From Streptomyces sp. NBC_00094 (GTDB taxonomy: Bacteria; Actinomycetota; Actinomycetes; Streptomycetales; Streptomycetaceae), in the NCBI RefSeq assembly GCF_026343125.1, contig NZ_JAPEMB010000001.1, forward strand, positions 5,771,501-5,835,500: a DNA stretch of 64,000 nucleotides. Reading direction: 5' to 3'. Under the pieces are notes generated by a model, which searched no databases, was not told the origin of the DNA, and saw only the letters and a program-made list of their open reading frames with translations. The position numbers were made by a program, and so were the translations under genes. Below, one piece after another: positions 33,853 through 43,343 of this stretch. The stretch's first letter is position 1. The number at the start of each line of letters is the position of its first letter.

Positions 33853-34811
33853 GTGAAGGGCACAGTCGGAGAGCTGGGCGAGTTCGGGCTCATCAGAGAG
33901 CTCACGTCCCGGCTCACCTCCACCCCGGCGGTACGGATCGGGCCCGGCGACGACGCCGCGGTCGTCTCCGCCCCCGACCGGCGCGTGGTGGCCAGCACGG
34001 ACATCCTCCTCGAAGGACGTCACTTCCGCCGCGACTGGTCGACGGCGTACGACGTCGGCCGCAAGGCCGCCGCGCAGAACCTCGCCGACATCGCCGCCAT
34101 GGGCGCGGTCCCCACCGCGCTCCTCCTCGGCCTCGTCGTCCCCGCCGAACTTCCCGCCACCTGGCCCGTCGAACTCATGGACGGGCTGCGCGACGAATGT
34201 CAGGTCGCTGGCGCCGCGGTGGTCGGCGGCGACGTCGTCCGCGGCGACACCATCACCATCGCCATCACCGCCCTCGGCGACCTGCGCAACCACGACCCGG
34301 TGACCCGGGGCGGGGCCCAGCCCGGCGACGTCGTCGCCTACACCGGCTGGCTCGGCTGGTCCGCCGCCGGCTACGCGGTCCTCTCCCGCGGCTTCCGCTC
34401 CCCCCGCGCCTTCGTCGAGGCCCACCGCAGGCCCGAGCCGCCGTACCACGCGGGCCCCGCGGCCGCGGGACTCGGCGCCACCGCCATGTGCGACGTCAGC
34501 GACGGCCTCATCGCCGACCTCGGCCACATCGCCGAGGCCAGCAAGGTCCGCATCGACCTGCACTCCGGGCTCATCGACATCCCCACCCAGATGAACGACA
34601 TCGGCCAGGCCGTCGGCGTCGACCCCATGCAGTGGGTGCTCACCGGGGGAGAGGACCACGCCATCGTGGCCACCTTCCCGCCGGACGTGAAGCTCCCCGC
34701 CCGCTGGAAGGTCATCGGCGAGGTCCTCAACCCCTCGGCGCTGCCGCAGGTCACCGTGGACGGCGCCCCCTGGCACAGCGCGGGCGGCTGGGACCACTTC
34801 GGGGAGACGGA

Positions 34812-34815
<4 letters not shown>
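33853..34815 (+). CDS. thiL: Thiamine-monophosphate kinase
   Basis: ThiL phosphorylates thiamine monophosphate to thiamine diphosphate. The 320-residue product starts with GELGEFGLIREL, has the ATP/Mg loop VRIGPGDDAAVV, the Asp-rich STDILLEGRHF, and GAVPTALLLGLVVP and CDVSDGLIADLGHIA. The GTG at 33853 follows GAGGCG. Its stop overlaps thiD (GTGA), making a thiamine-salvage pair. Confidence 0.95.
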
Positions 34816-35612
<797 letters not shown>

Positions 35613-35664
35613 CCACTTCGGGAGCCGCCCGCTCACAGAGCGTGACCGTGCCAGGGCAAGGCAA

Positions 35665-35694
35665 GAGGCCGGTTCACCTAGGTGAACCGGCCTC
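35665..35694. terminator. Perfect palindromic terminator between thiD and rpmB
   Basis: A 30-bp perfect inverted repeat (GAGGCCGGTTCACCT and its complement, no spacer) lies between the convergent thiD and rpmB genes and probably ends both transcripts. Confidence 0.82.
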
Positions 35695-35736
35695 TCAAGG
35701 CAACCGCAGGGGCTGCGCTACGACGAAACGTCGCAA

Positions 35737-35922
35737 TTAGCGCGAGACCTTGCCGGCCTTGATGCACGAGGTGCAGACGTTGAGCCGCTTCGGCGTCCGA
35801 CCGACCACGGCACGCACGCGCTGGATGTTCGGGTTCCAGCGACGGGACGTACGGCGGTGCGAGTGCGAAATGTTGTTGCCGAAGCCCGGCCCCTTGCCGC
35901 AGACGTCGCAGTTGGCAGCCAC
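35737..35922 (-). CDS. rpmB: 50S ribosomal protein L28
   Basis: The 61-residue protein matches bacterial L28 (AANCDVCGKGPGFGNNIS, SHRRTSRRWNPNIQ, RVRAVVGRTPKRLNVC). It keeps the zinc-type cysteines CxxC (CDVC) and CTSC, so it is the zinc-dependent form of the paralogue pairs found in streptomycetes. GTG start follows GGAGTGACCC. It is a single-gene unit with an AT-richer upstream region. Confidence 0.96.
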   Translation of the reverse strand: MAANCDVCGKGPGFGNNISHSHRRTSRRWNPNIQRVRAVVGRTPKRLNVCTSCIKAGKVSR

Positions 35923-36100
35923 GGGTCACTCCAAAGACTTCAGAATTACAGTGAAATCCGGCGCACCGGAATCAGGAGTCTGAAGTGGCTTGCCGGGGGA
36001 TGGCCCGGTGTGAACCGGGCAACCGAAGCAGCATACAACGCCTGCTTCGGTGGAACGAAACTACCATGGTCTGCGCCGACCTCGCCCCCGGCCCAGGCCA

Positions 36101-36146
36101 CTGGGGGTCCCCCCTGCTCGAGCGAAGCCGAGAGCTTGGGGGAAGG
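36101..36146. repeat. Streptomyces-type dispersed intergenic palindrome
   Basis: The element CTGGGGGTCCCCCC ... GCTCGAGCGAAGCCGAGAGC ... TTGGGGG can fold as G-run against C-run around CTCG/CGAG. I recognise very similar copies between genes in many Streptomyces genomes. It lies about 50 bp before the DhaL/FakA-like start. Function unknown. Confidence 0.6.
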
Positions 36147-36196
36147 ACACCCCGGGTCTACCCTGCGGTGAGCTCACCGCCGAAGGAGGCCCCCTG

Positions 36197-37828
36197 TTGT
36201 CGCGAGCCCTTCAGCCTTTCGAGGAGCTCGTCGAGCTCGACGCCGAAGCGCTCCGGACCTGGTCCGCGCGGGCGCTTGACGCCCTCGGGCGGGAGCGCGA
36301 GGAGATCGACGCGATCAACGTCTACCCGGTCGCGGACGGGGACACCGGCACCAACCTGTACCTGACGGCGGAAGCCGCCCACCAGGCCGTCGAGGCCGTC
36401 TTCGCGGCCGCCGAACCCGACGCCGGCGAGACCGTACGGGCCATGGCGCACGGCGCCCTGCTCGGCGCCCGCGGCAACTCCGGGACGATCCTCGCCCAGC
36501 TGCTGCGCGGCATGGCGGGCGTGCTCGCCGACGGACGTGACGGTGATCACCTCGCCCGCGCCCTCGCCGAGGCCGCCACCGCGGCCCGCCTCGCCGTCGC
36601 CCATCCCGTCGAGGGCACGATCCTCACGGTGGCCTCCGCCGCCGCGCGGGCCTGCACGGGGGGCGGCGGGCTCGCGGAGGTGGCGGAAGACGCCTACGAG
36701 GGGGCCAGGGAGGCCCTGGCGACCACCCGGGGGCAACTGGACGTCCTCACCCGCGCCGGAGTCGTGGACGCCGGCGGACGGGGCCTGGTGGCCGTCCTCG
36801 GGGCCCTCGTGGAGACCGTCACCGGACGGACACCGCCCGGCCCGGAGACACCGCCGCACGGCGTGGTCGTACCCGCGGGCCCCCTCGCACCCGAGGAGTG
36901 CGGCACCCAGGACGGACCCGCCTACGAGGTGATCTACCTCCTGGAGGCCGAGGACGCGTCCGTGGAGCTGCTGCGGGCCCGGCTCGACACGCTGGGGGAG
37001 TCCCTCGTCGTCGTCGGCGGTGACGGGCTGTGGAACGTCCACGTGCACGTCGACGACGCGGGCGCCGCCGTCGAGGCCGGCGTCGAGGCCGGACGGCCGC
37101 ACCGGATCCGTATCACCCACTTCGCGAGCACCGTGCCGGCCGCGGCCGACGGCCCCGGGGAACGGGCCCAGCGCGCCGTCGTCGCCGTCGTCCCCGGCGA
37201 GGGCCTGGCCGGGCTCTGCGCCGAGGCCGGCGCCACCACCGTCCAGACCCGGCCCGGCGAACCGCCCGCCGGAGACGAACTCGTCGACGCCATCCGGCGG
37301 GCGCACGCACGCGAGGTCGTCCTCCTGCCCAACGACACCGAGCTGCGCCAGACGGCCGCGGCGGCCGCCGAACGGGCCAGGGCGGAGGGCATCCGTGTCG
37401 CCCTCATCCCGACCCGGGCCGCCGTCCAGGGCATCGCCGCCCTCGCCGTCCACGAACCGGACCGCAGCTTCGACGAGGACGTCGTCGCCATGACGGCCGC
37501 CGCCGGCGCCACCCGCTACGCCGAACTCGCCGTCGCCGAACGCCAGTCCTTCACCTCGGCCGGTGTCTGCCAGGCCGGCGACGTCCTCGGCCTCATCGAG
37601 GGCGACGTCGCGGTCATCGGCCAGGACCTCACCGACACCGCCCGCACCGTCCTGGACCGCATGCTCTCGGCGGGCGGCGAACTCGTCACCCTGATCGTCT
37701 CCGACGACACCCCGCCCGACCTCGCCGCCGCCCTGGAGAGCCACGTCCGCCGCGGCTACCTGGCCGTCGACACCACCACGTACCACGCGGGAGAGGGCGC
37801 GCCGCCGCTGCTCATCGGAGTGGAATGA
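36197..37828 (+). CDS. DhaL-domain (DAK phosphatase/FakA-like) kinase
   Basis: The N-terminal half is a DhaL ATP-binding domain (INVYPVADGDTGTNLYLT with the Mg-binding Asp residues, HGALLGARGNSGTILAQLL). The C-terminal half matches the extra domains of FakA/YloV proteins, which phosphorylate fatty acids with a separate FakB. The 543-residue length fits FakA. A FakB is not nearby, so fatty-acid kinase is a family-based suggestion. TTG at 36197 is chosen because GGAGG lies 7 nt upstream and the fold begins soon after; no ATG or GTG fits. recG overlaps its stop. Confidence 0.85.
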   Translation: MSRALQPFEELVELDAEALRTWSARALDALGREREEIDAINVYPVADGDTGTNLYLTAEAAHQAVEAVFAAAEPDAGETVRAMAHGALLGARGNSGTILAQLLRGMAGVLADGRDGDHLARALAEAATAARLAVAHPVEGTILTVASAAARACTGGGGLAEVAEDAYEGAREALATTRGQLDVLTRAGVVDAGGRGLVAVLGALVETVTGRTPPGPETPPHGVVVPAGPLAPEECGTQDGPAYEVIYLLEAEDASVELLRARLDTLGESLVVVGGDGLWNVHVHVDDAGAAVEAGVEAGRPHRIRITHFASTVPAAADGPGERAQRAVVAVVPGEGLAGLCAEAGATTVQTRPGEPPAGDELVDAIRRAHAREVVLLPNDTELRQTAAAAAERARAEGIRVALIPTRAAVQGIAALAVHEPDRSFDEDVVAMTAAAGATRYAELAVAERQSFTSAGVCQAGDVLGLIEGDVAVIGQDLTDTARTVLDRMLSAGGELVTLIVSDDTPPDLAAALESHVRRGYLAVDTTTYHAGEGAPPLLIGVE

Positions 37829-40047
37829 CCCGACTGTCGGTGCCGTGGTGTGCAATGGAACGCGTGCCCGTGCTCGACGAACCACTCAAGAAGTCCCTCG
37901 GCCCCGCCACCGCCAAGGTCATGGCCGAGGCACTCGACCTGCACACGGTCGGTGACCTGCTCCACCACTACCCCCGCCGGTACGCCGAGCGCGGGGAGCT
38001 GACGACGCTCTCCGACCTGCCGCTCGACGAGCACGTCACGGTGGTCGCCCAGGTCGCCGACGCCCGCGTGCTCACCTTCAACGGCTCCAAGGGACGCGGC
38101 CAGCGCCTCGAAGTGACCATCACGGACGGCAGCGGCCGCCTCCAACTGGTCTTCTTCGGCAAGGGCGTGCACAAGCCGCACAAGGACCTGCTGCCCGGCA
38201 CCCGTGCGATGTTCTCCGGCAAGGTCTCGCTCTTCAACCGGCGCCTCCAGCTCGCCCACCCCGCGTACGAACTCCTCCGCGGCGATGGCGAGGAGGCCGT
38301 GGACACCTGGGCCGGAGCCCTCATCCCGATCTACCCGGCCACCACCAAACTGGAGTCCTGGAAGATCGCCAAGGCGGTCGACGCCGTGCTGCCGAGCGCC
38401 GCCGACGCCGTCGACCCCCTGCCGCCCGCCCTGCGAGAGGGCCGCGGCCTCGCCGAGCTCCCCGACGCCCTGCGGAAGATCCACCGCCCCCGTACGAAGG
38501 CGGACGTCGCCGACGCCCGCGACCGGCTCAAGTGGGACGAGGCCTTCGTCCTCCAGGTCGCCCTCGCCCGCCGCCGGCACGCCGACACCCAGCTTCCCGC
38601 CGTCGCCCGGCGCCCCGTGCCCGGCGCCATCCTCGACGCCTTCGACGCCAAGCTCCCCTTCACCCTCACCGACGGCCAGCAGAAGGTCTCCCGCGAGATC
38701 TTCGACGACCTCGCCACCGAACACCCCATGCACCGGCTCCTCCAGGGAGAAGTCGGTTCGGGCAAGACGATGGTGGCCCTGCGCGCCATGCTCGCCGTCG
38801 TCGACTCCGGGGGACAGGCCGCGATGCTCGCCCCCACCGAGGTCCTCGCCCAGCAGCACCACCGCTCGGTCACCGAGATGATGGGCGAGCTCGCCGAGGG
38901 CGGGATGCTCGGCGGCGCCGAGCGCGCCACCAAGGTCGTCCTGCTCACCGGCTCCATGGGCATGGCCGCCCGCCGACAGGCCCTCCTCGACCTCGTCACC
39001 GGCGAGGCCGGGATCGTCATCGGCACGCACGCGCTGATCGAGGACAAGGTCCAGTTCCACGACCTCGGCCTGGTCGTCGTCGACGAGCAGCACCGCTTCG
39101 GCGTCGAGCAGCGCGACGCCCTGCGCGGCAAGGGGAAGCAGCCGCCTCACCTCCTGGTGATGACCGCCACCCCCATCCCGCGCACCGTCGCCATGACCGT
39201 CTTCGGTGACCTGGAGACCTCCGTCCTCGACCAGCTCCCGGCCGGCCGCTCCCCGATCGCCACCCACGTCGTCCCCGCCGCCGACAAACCGCACTTCCTC
39301 GCGCGGGCCTGGGAGCGCGTGCGCGAGGAGGTCGAGAACGGCCACCAGGCGTACGTGGTCTGCCCCCGCATCGGCGACGAGGAGGACCAGAAGAAGAAGT
39401 CCAAGGCCTCCGCCGAGGACGAGGCCGAGAAGCGTCCGCCGCTCGCCGTCCTGGAGGTCGCGGAGAAGCTCCGTACGGGCCCCCTCGCGGGCCTGCGGAT
39501 CGCCGTCCTGCACGGGCGCATGCACCCCGACGACAAGGACGACGTCATGCGCCGCTACGCCGCCGGCGAGCTCGACGTCCTCGTCGCCACCACCGTCATC
39601 GAGGTCGGCGTCAACGTGCCCAACGCCACGGCCATGGTGATCATGGACGCCGACCGGTTCGGCGTCTCCCAGCTCCACCAGCTCCGCGGCCGCGTCGGCC
39701 GAGGCTCCGCCCCCGGGCTCTGCCTCCTCGTCTCCGAGATGCCCGAGGCGAGCCCCGCCCGGCAGCGCCTCGCCGCCGTCGCCGCCACCCTCGACGGCTT
39801 CGAGCTCTCCCGTATCGACCTCGAACAGCGCCGCGAGGGCGACGTCCTCGGCCAGGCCCAGTCCGGCGTCCGCTCCTCCCTGAAGATGCTCACCGTCATC
39901 GACGACGAGGAGGTCATCGCCGCCGCCCGCGAGGAGGCCACCACCCTGGTCCTCGCCGACCCGGACCTCACCGCCCACCCCGGCCTGCGCACCGCCCTCG
40001 AAGCCCTGCTCGACAAGGACCGGGAGGAGTACCTGGAGAAGGGCTGA
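37825..40047 (+). CDS. recG: ATP-dependent DNA helicase RecG
   Basis: RecG remodels stalled replication forks and Holliday junctions. The product has an N-terminal wedge/OB domain (HVTVVAQVADARV, GRLQLVFFGKG) and an SF2 helicase core: Walker A GEVGSGKT (about 308-315), DEQH box (VVDEQHRFGVEQRD), MTATPIPRT, and late motifs VATTVIEVGVNVPNAT and HQLRGRVGRG. ATG at 37825 overlaps the previous stop (ATGA) and has GGAG 4 nt upstream, giving 740 residues. ATG at 37855 (MERVPVLDEPL) fits the usual family N-terminus but has no ribosome site. The start is therefore uncertain by 10 residues. Confidence 0.94.
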   Translation: MTRLSVPWCAMERVPVLDEPLKKSLGPATAKVMAEALDLHTVGDLLHHYPRRYAERGELTTLSDLPLDEHVTVVAQVADARVLTFNGSKGRGQRLEVTITDGSGRLQLVFFGKGVHKPHKDLLPGTRAMFSGKVSLFNRRLQLAHPAYELLRGDGEEAVDTWAGALIPIYPATTKLESWKIAKAVDAVLPSAADAVDPLPPALREGRGLAELPDALRKIHRPRTKADVADARDRLKWDEAFVLQVALARRRHADTQLPAVARRPVPGAILDAFDAKLPFTLTDGQQKVSREIFDDLATEHPMHRLLQGEVGSGKTMVALRAMLAVVDSGGQAAMLAPTEVLAQQHHRSVTEMMGELAEGGMLGGAERATKVVLLTGSMGMAARRQALLDLVTGEAGIVIGTHALIEDKVQFHDLGLVVVDEQHRFGVEQRDALRGKGKQPPHLLVMTATPIPRTVAMTVFGDLETSVLDQLPAGRSPIATHVVPAADKPHFLARAWERVREEVENGHQAYVVCPRIGDEEDQKKKSKASAEDEAEKRPPLAVLEVAEKLRTGPLAGLRIAVLHGRMHPDDKDDVMRRYAAGELDVLVATTVIEVGVNVPNATAMVIMDADRFGVSQLHQLRGRVGRGSAPGLCLLVSEMPEASPARQRLAAVAATLDGFELSRIDLEQRREGDVLGQAQSGVRSSLKMLTVIDDEEVIAAAREEATTLVLADPDLTAHPGLRTALEALLDKDREEYLEKG

Positions 40048-40114
40048 CCCCAGGGCGACGGCAACCGCCATAAGCTGATGCGTACGCACTGGCTCATGGA
40101 GAACGAGGACACCG

Positions 40115-40699
40115 ATGACCCGCGTGATCGCCGGCACCGCCGGCGGACGCCGACTGGCCGTGCCCCCCGGCACCGGCACCCGCCCCACCTCCGACCGGGC
40201 GCGCGAGGGCCTCTTCTCCACCTGGGAGGCATTCCTCGGCACCCTCGACGGGACCCGGGTCGCCGACCTGTACGCGGGTTCCGGCGCCGTCGGCCTCGAA
40301 GCGCTCTCCCGGGGCGCGGTCCACGCGCTCCTCGTCGAGGCCGAGCCCCGCGCCGCGAAGACGATCCGCGAGAACATCACGTCGCTCGGCCTGCCGGGCG
40401 CCGAACTCCGCACCGGCAAGGCGGAACAGATCGTGACGGGACCGGCCCCGGCCGACCCGTACGACCTGGTCTTCCTCGACCCTCCGTACGCCGTCGCGGA
40501 CGACGATCTTCGCGAGATCCTGCTCACACTCCGCTCGGAGGGCTGGCTCACGGGCGATGCTCTCGTCACCGTGGAGCGCAGCACCAGAGGCGGGGAGTTC
40601 GACTGGCCGGCCGGTTTCGAGCCACTGCGGGCCCGTCGTTACGGCGAGGGAACGTTTTGGTACGGTCGCGCCGCCTCTACGTGCGAAGACGCACGATGA
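40115..40699 (+). CDS. rsmD: 16S rRNA (guanine966-N2)-methyltransferase
   Basis: RsmD methylates G966 of 16S rRNA during 30S assembly. The 194-residue protein has the N-terminal MTRVIAGTAGGRRLAVPPG, the SAM-binding LYAGSGAVGLEALSRG and the catalytic LDPPYAV (DPPY). TAAGCT at 40071-40076 is a candidate -10. Its stop is close to the coaD start, so rsmD-coaD form an operon, as in many actinobacteria. Confidence 0.94.
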   Translation: MTRVIAGTAGGRRLAVPPGTGTRPTSDRAREGLFSTWEAFLGTLDGTRVADLYAGSGAVGLEALSRGAVHALLVEAEPRAAKTIRENITSLGLPGAELRTGKAEQIVTGPAPADPYDLVFLDPPYAVADDDLREILLTLRSEGWLTGDALVTVERSTRGGEFDWPAGFEPLRARRYGEGTFWYGRAASTCEDAR

Positions 40700-40725
40700 C
40701 CGGACCGGAGAGCGAGGGACCCACG

Positions 40726-41205
40726 TTGCGCCGCGCCGTATGTCCGGGGTCATTCGACCCCATCACCAACGGACATCTCGACATCATCGCCCGCGCCTCC
40801 AAGCTGTACGACGTCGTACATGTCGCGGTGATGATCAACCAGTCCAAGAAGGGGCTGTTCACGGTCGAGGAGCGGATCGACCTGATCCGCGAGGTCACCG
40901 CCGGCTTCGGCAACGTCGAGGTGGAGGCCTTCCACGGGCTGCTCGTCGACTTCTGCAAGCAGCGCGACATCCCCGCGATCGTCAAGGGCCTGCGCGCGGT
41001 CAGCGACTTCGACTACGAGTTGCAGATGGCGCAGATGAACATCGGCCTCTCGGGCGTGGAGACCCTCTTCGTCCCCACCAACCCGACGTACAGCTTCCTC
41101 TCCTCCTCGCTGGTCAAGGAGGTGGCGGCCTGGGGCGGCGACGTCTCGCACCTGGTCCCGCCGCAGGTCCTCGGCCGGCTGACCGAGCGCCTCGCGCAGA
41201 AGTGA
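40726..41205 (+). CDS. coaD: Phosphopantetheine adenylyltransferase
   Basis: CoaD makes dephospho-CoA from 4'-phosphopantetheine and ATP. From TTG at 40726 the product is 159 residues, the normal length, starting RRAVCPGSFDPITNGHLDII with the nucleotidyltransferase motif TNGH. Further motifs are VKGLRAVSDFDYELQMAQMN and YSFLSSSLVKEVA. GAGGGA lies about 7 nt before this TTG. The in-frame ATG at 40696, overlapping the rsmD stop, would add ten unconserved residues. Confidence 0.93.
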   Translation: MRRAVCPGSFDPITNGHLDIIARASKLYDVVHVAVMINQSKKGLFTVEERIDLIREVTAGFGNVEVEAFHGLLVDFCKQRDIPAIVKGLRAVSDFDYELQMAQMNIGLSGVETLFVPTNPTYSFLSSSLVKEVAAWGGDVSHLVPPQVLGRLTERLAQK

Positions 41206-41315
41206 CACCCGGCCACCTCCACTGACGCTCCGTCACCTGGTGTCGGACGGGAGCCGACTGCCCTTACAGTCGTCCCGTCCGTCTCCATCCAGCTGTAGAG
41301 AGTGGCGAGCACCCG

Positions 41316-42365
41316 GTGGACGTGCAGAAGAAGCTCGACGAGATCGTCGCGACCGTGCAGGGCGCCCGTTCCATGCCCATGTCGGCATCCTGTGTGGTCA
41401 ACCGGGCCGAGCTGCTCGCCCTGCTCGAAGAGGTACGGGACGCCCTGCCCGGCTCCCTCGCCCAGGCCCAGGAGCTGATCGGCGGCCGTGAGCAGCTGGT
41501 CGAGCAGGCCCGCCAGGAGGCCGACCGGATCATCGAGGCCGCCCACGCCGAGCGCGGTTCGATCGTCTCCGACACCCAGGTCGCCCGGGAGTCGCAGGGC
41601 GAGGCGGACCGGATCCTCGCCGAGGCCCGCCGCGAGGCCGAGGAGGTCCGGGCCGAGGCCGACGACTACGTCGACTCCAAGCTCGCCAACTTCGAGGTGG
41701 TCCTCAACAAGACCATCGGCTCCGTCGACCGGGGCCGCGAGAAGCTCCTCGGCCGCGGCCCGGGCCTCGACCCGAACGGGTACGCGGACGAGGACGCCCC
41801 CGAGTACAGCGCGGACCCGCAGACCCTGATCAGCCGGGCCGACGAGTACGTGGACGCCAAGCTCGGCGCCTTCGAGGCGGTGCTCAGCAAGACCCTGGAG
41901 GCCGTCGGACGCGGCCGGCAGAAGCTGCACGGCCGGATCGCCACCGACGACCTCGGCGAGCACATGGCCGCCCAGGACGGCCTCGGCGGCACGGTGCACA
42001 CCAGCGACGCCGACTACCTCGCCGGGCTCGCGGAGCTCGCCGACCCCCAGCCGGCCCCGATCGCCGCGCAGGCCCCCGCGCAGATCCCGGCCCAGCAGCA
42101 GCCCGACCCGTACGGGTACCAGCAGCAGCCTCAGCAGCCGCAGCAGGACCCGGCGTACGGCTACCAGCAGCAGCCGGACCCGTACGGGTACCAGCAGCAG
42201 CCCGACCCGTACGCGTACCAGGGTCAGTACGGCTACGAGCAGCAGCACGTGTACCAGCCGCAGGCCCCGCAGCAGGCGCCGTCCGCCGCGCTCGACGAGA
42301 CCAGTTTCTTCGACACGAGCATGATCGACCTGGAGCAGTTGCGCCGGTACGAACAGGGGCAGTAA
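41316..42365 (+). CDS. Coiled-coil DivIVA/ATP-synthase-b-like protein with internal duplication
   Basis: The 349-residue protein starts MDVQKKLDEIVATVQGARSMP and has a long charged coiled coil (about 50-190). Two similar blocks, DDYVDSKLANFEVVLNKTI and DEYVDAKLGAFEAVLSKTL, each followed by RGR-KL-GR, show an internal duplication. The Gln/Pro/Tyr-rich C-terminus has tandem QQPDPYGYQ units and ends with a conserved-looking DLEQLRRYEQGQ. Similar proteins in this locus are annotated as cell-division initiation or DivIVA-like; a cytoskeletal or membrane-scaffold role is inference. GTG start at 41316. Confidence 0.78.
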   Translation: MDVQKKLDEIVATVQGARSMPMSASCVVNRAELLALLEEVRDALPGSLAQAQELIGGREQLVEQARQEADRIIEAAHAERGSIVSDTQVARESQGEADRILAEARREAEEVRAEADDYVDSKLANFEVVLNKTIGSVDRGREKLLGRGPGLDPNGYADEDAPEYSADPQTLISRADEYVDAKLGAFEAVLSKTLEAVGRGRQKLHGRIATDDLGEHMAAQDGLGGTVHTSDADYLAGLAELADPQPAPIAAQAPAQIPAQQQPDPYGYQQQPQQPQQDPAYGYQQQPDPYGYQQQPDPYAYQGQYGYEQQHVYQPQAPQQAPSAALDETSFFDTSMIDLEQLRRYEQGQ

Positions 42366-42367
42366 TG

Positions 42368-42381
42368 GGGCCCGGGCCCCG
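42368..42381 (+). terminator. Perfect GC palindrome after the coiled-coil gene
   Basis: GGGGCCCGGGCCCC lies 2 nt after the stop. It is followed by GAAGAG and CTCTTC arms (42398-42422). It may weakly terminate before the DUF177-rpmF operon. Confidence 0.35.
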
Positions 42382-42493
42382 GATTGGGCCCTGAGCGAAG
42401 AGTCACGTATCCTGGCTCTTCGATCGCGCGTATTCCGCGATCCGTGCTGCCCACGTCTGGCAGCCCCCACACGATTCGAAAGCGGGAAGAGCC

Positions 42494-43147
42494 CTGAGCA
42501 CGCGCCTTGACCACCGCAACCCCCTCGTGTTCGACACGCACGAGCTGGGGCGGCGTCCTGGCGCCCTCCAGAGGATCTCGCGCACGGTCGAGGCCCCCAC
42601 GGCCCTCGGCGTCGAAGGGGTCATCGGAGTGCCCGAGGGCGCTTCCGTGGAAATCGATCTCCGTCTTGAGTCGGTCATGGAAGGGGTGCTTGTCACAGGC
42701 ACCGCCCGTGCATCGGCCGAGGGGGAGTGCGTAAGGTGTCTGGAGCCCGTCGAGCTGGAGCTCGACGTGGACTTCCAGGAGATGTTCTCGTACCCCGACT
42801 CCGACGACCGGGGCCGCTCCAAGGCGGCCGCGGACGACGAAGCCGAGGAAGACGAGAGCATGACCCCCCTCGAGGACGGCATGTTCGACCTCGAACCTTT
42901 GCTGCTTGATGCGGTGGTGCTCGCACTGCCGATGCAGCCGGTGTGCCGGGAAGACTGTGCGGGTCTGTGCTCCGAGTGTGGAGCCGACCTGAACGAGAAC
43001 CCTGGCCACCACCATGATGCCGTCGACGCCCGTTGGGCGGCATTGCAGGGACTCGCCGGTTCGCTGGGAACCGATGAGAAGGACAACATGAGCGGCAAAG
43101 CCTCTGACGGGGACGTCCGAAGCGCCGCCGAGAAGCAGGAGAAGTAG
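42494..43147 (+). CDS. DUF177 (YceD) family protein
   Basis: DUF177/YceD proteins precede rpmF in most bacteria and are linked to 23S rRNA/ribosome assembly. The body has LGRRPGALQRISRTV, a first CxxC (GECVRCLEPVEL), an acidic linker, and CREDCAGLCSECGADLNENP. The conserved family start LDHRNPLVFDTHEL lies upstream of the first GTG (42527). The only plausible initiator before it is CTG at 42494 with GGGAAGAG upstream; GTG 42527 is the conservative alternative and would cut into the conserved part. rpmF follows after 2 nt. Confidence 0.83.
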   Translation: MSTRLDHRNPLVFDTHELGRRPGALQRISRTVEAPTALGVEGVIGVPEGASVEIDLRLESVMEGVLVTGTARASAEGECVRCLEPVELELDVDFQEMFSYPDSDDRGRSKAAADDEAEEDESMTPLEDGMFDLEPLLLDAVVLALPMQPVCREDCAGLCSECGADLNENPGHHHDAVDARWAALQGLAGSLGTDEKDNMSGKASDGDVRSAAEKQEK

Positions 43148-43149
43148 CC

Positions 43150-43323
43150 GTGGCTGTTCCGAAGCGGAAGATGTCGCGCAGCAACACGCGCCACCGCCGG
43201 TCGCAGTGGAAGGCTGCGGTCCCCACCCTGGTTTCGTGTGAGCGTTGCCAGGAGCCGAAGCTGCAGCACATCGCGTGCCCGAGCTGCGGCACCTACAACA
43301 AGCGCCAGGTCCTCTCGGTCTGA
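43150..43323 (+). CDS. rpmF: 50S ribosomal protein L32
   Basis: The 57-residue product MAVPKRKMSRSNTRHRRSQW... is L32. It carries the zinc-ribbon CxxC pairs (CERC, CPSC), the zinc-containing form. GTG at 43150 follows AGGAGAAGTAGCC, 2 nt after the DUF177 stop, so the two are coupled; rnc follows 20 nt later. Confidence 0.96.
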   Translation: MAVPKRKMSRSNTRHRRSQWKAAVPTLVSCERCQEPKLQHIACPSCGTYNKRQVLSV

Positions 43324-43343
43324 TTGGGCTGGTGAGAGGCGCA

